A stretch of 5,148 nt of DNA from Chitinophagales bacterium (GTDB lineage: Bacteria > Bacteroidota > Bacteroidia > Chitinophagales > Saprospiraceae): contig JAAFHO010000429.1 in the NCBI GenBank assembly GCA_013297575.1, positions 1 to 5,148 of the forward strand, given 5' to 3'. Below the pieces are notes generated by a model. It was not told the DNA's origin and did no database searches. It saw nothing but the letters and a program-made list of their open reading frames with translations. Below are positions 4,725 through 5,148 of this stretch, in pieces (positions within the stretch are counted from its first letter, which is position 1; each line of letters opens with the position of its first letter). Both the position numbers and the translations under genes were made by a program.

Positions 4725-4760
4725 AAGACCCTGTTGTATTAAACTACGGGGTCTTTTTTT
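4725..4760 (+). terminator. Rho-independent terminator (repeat copy), end of xisI transcript
   Basis: AAGACCC (4725-4731) pairs with GGGTCTT (4749-4755); inner stem TGTTGT/ACTACG with one T-T mismatch, loop ATTAA, then seven Ts (4754-4760). Against the copy at 3108-3145, one change turns a G-T wobble into a G-C pair, one turns a wobble into a mismatch, and one lies in the loop. It shields the downstream WYL gene from rightward transcription out of xisI. Confidence 0.8.
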
Positions 4761-4831
4761 GTGTACCTGTGTACAATAACACTTTTTTAATAAATTATTT
4801 CAAAAACTTATCCTACTAAATATTTCTTGCC

Positions 4832-4839
4832 TATATTTG
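4832..4839 (+). promoter_or_regulatory. -7 promoter box of the WYL regulator gene
   Basis: TATATTTG matches TAnnTTTG exactly and ends 27 bases before the ATG at 4867. It lies just right of the duplicated segment and downstream of the terminator. The -33 element is not obvious. Confidence 0.6.
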
Positions 4840-4866
4840 TCCGTCGAAAAAAACAACCTGTACCAC

Positions 4867-5148
4867 ATGCCAAAAGACAGACCATATAGTACCCGTGCCC
4901 GTGTGATCAAAATCTTACGCGCCATTGTTGAACAACCTAATCGTTATACCAAACGCGAACTGGCGGAATTGTATAATGTGGACGAAGATACCATAACTGG
5001 TGATTTTAAAGCATTTGAAATAGCCGATTTTCACCTGACCAAAGATGACCGTCATCGGTACGCCTTTGTAGAGAGTAAACCGTTGAAAAAAATGGAGGAT
5101 TTGCTTCATTTTTCAAAGGAAGACCGTTTCATGCTGTATGAGGCGATT
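4867..5148 (+). CDS. WYL-domain HTH transcriptional regulator, N-terminal part
   Basis: Open from ATG 4867 to the window edge (94 codons, no stop seen). Residues 7-50 form a winged helix-turn-helix: RARVIKILRAIVEQPNRYTK, then RELAELYNVDEDTITGDFKAFE, with recognition helix around VDEDTITGDFKAF. The following FHLTKDDRHRYAFVESKPLK (55-74) is the wing and linker, and KMEDLLHFSKEDRFMLYEAI (75-94) is the start of the helical linker that precedes the ligand-sensing WYL domain in Bacteroidetes regulators of this kind. The WYL motif itself would lie outside the window. Such proteins bind DNA near their own or neighbouring genes and several respond to nucleic acid or nucleotide signals; the target here is unknown. 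It has its own promoter, and its codon use looks more like the chromosomal genes on the left than the AT-rich patch, so it probably marks the right boundary of the accessory segment. Confidence 0.85.
   Translation, partial: MPKDRPYSTRARVIKILRAIVEQPNRYTKRELAELYNVDEDTITGDFKAFEIADFHLTKDDRHRYAFVESKPLKKMEDLLHFSKEDRFMLYEAI

Larger units (their letters stand above)
4456..4800. repeat. Partial duplication, copy B
   Basis: Same orientation as 3644-3966, offset 812 bases at the left end and 834 at the right. Copy B keeps the complete terminator hairpin and lacks the 7-base insertion of copy A, so it looks closer to the ancestral arrangement in its non-coding part, while copy A keeps the whole kinase gene. 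Confidence 0.85.

Noticed and set aside
3073..4800. Insertion sequence or transposon
   Set aside because: No transposase, integrase or terminal inverted repeats were found; the flanking repeats are direct hairpin-terminator copies, better explained by recombination.
4915..5109. 64-residue minus-strand frame at the right edge
   Set aside because: It is antisense to the WYL regulator's helix-turn-helix coding region.
1..5148. CRISPR array, tRNA or rRNA gene
   Set aside because: No regularly spaced short repeats and no recognisable tRNA cloverleaf or rRNA sequence on either strand.

Overview
The window looks like chromosomal DNA of a Bacteroidetes bacterium. Reasons: several exact matches to the phylum's TAnnTTTG -7 promoter box, A-rich gene leaders without Shine-Dalgarno sites, an ECF sigma factor followed by a one-span membrane protein of anti-sigma type, and a secreted BNR-repeat protein. 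A Saprospiria/Cytophagia-like lineage is a guess; nothing here fixes the genus.

Left part (1-3150), ordinary chromosomal genes. A secreted sialidase-like/BNR protein runs leftward off the window edge (1-1502, minus). It is divergent from an ECF sigma factor (1649-2206, plus), which is followed by a single-span, Pro/Thr/Ala-rich probable anti-sigma or membrane partner (2337-3074). An 11-bp inverted repeat lies near the middle of the divergent intergenic region. A strong hairpin terminator follows the anti-sigma-like gene.

Right part (3150-4800), an AT-rich accessory patch built from repeats. It holds (i) a leftward kinase-fold protein related to the kinase domain of 'polyvalent' mobile-element proteins; (ii) a 49-codon ORF overlapping its 5' part in another frame; (iii) a xisI gene preceded by only the last ~25 codons of what was probably xisH; and (iv) a second copy of the 49-codon ORF with its promoter, in which the kinase gene stops after 10 codons. 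The kinase promoter region and 49-codon ORF are thus duplicated (3644-3966 and 4456-4800). The anti-sigma terminator sequence recurs almost unchanged at 4725-4760, with a broken third copy at 3908-3925, so nearly identical direct repeats flank the accessory patch.

Right edge. A WYL-type HTH transcriptional regulator begins at 4867 and leaves the window.

Main point of interest: the two copies of the 49-codon ORF differ at five sites in their first 47 codons. All five are third positions in that frame and four are silent, while all five change the amino acid in the longer overlapping frame. The small ORF, not the N-terminus of the 214-residue reading, therefore appears to be the selected gene. 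It ends in a stop/start overlap with the kinase cistron. In both two-gene modules here (small ORF-kinase and XisH-XisI), a small partner survives where the larger protein has been lost. That would fit partner/antitoxin-like roles, but this is inference.
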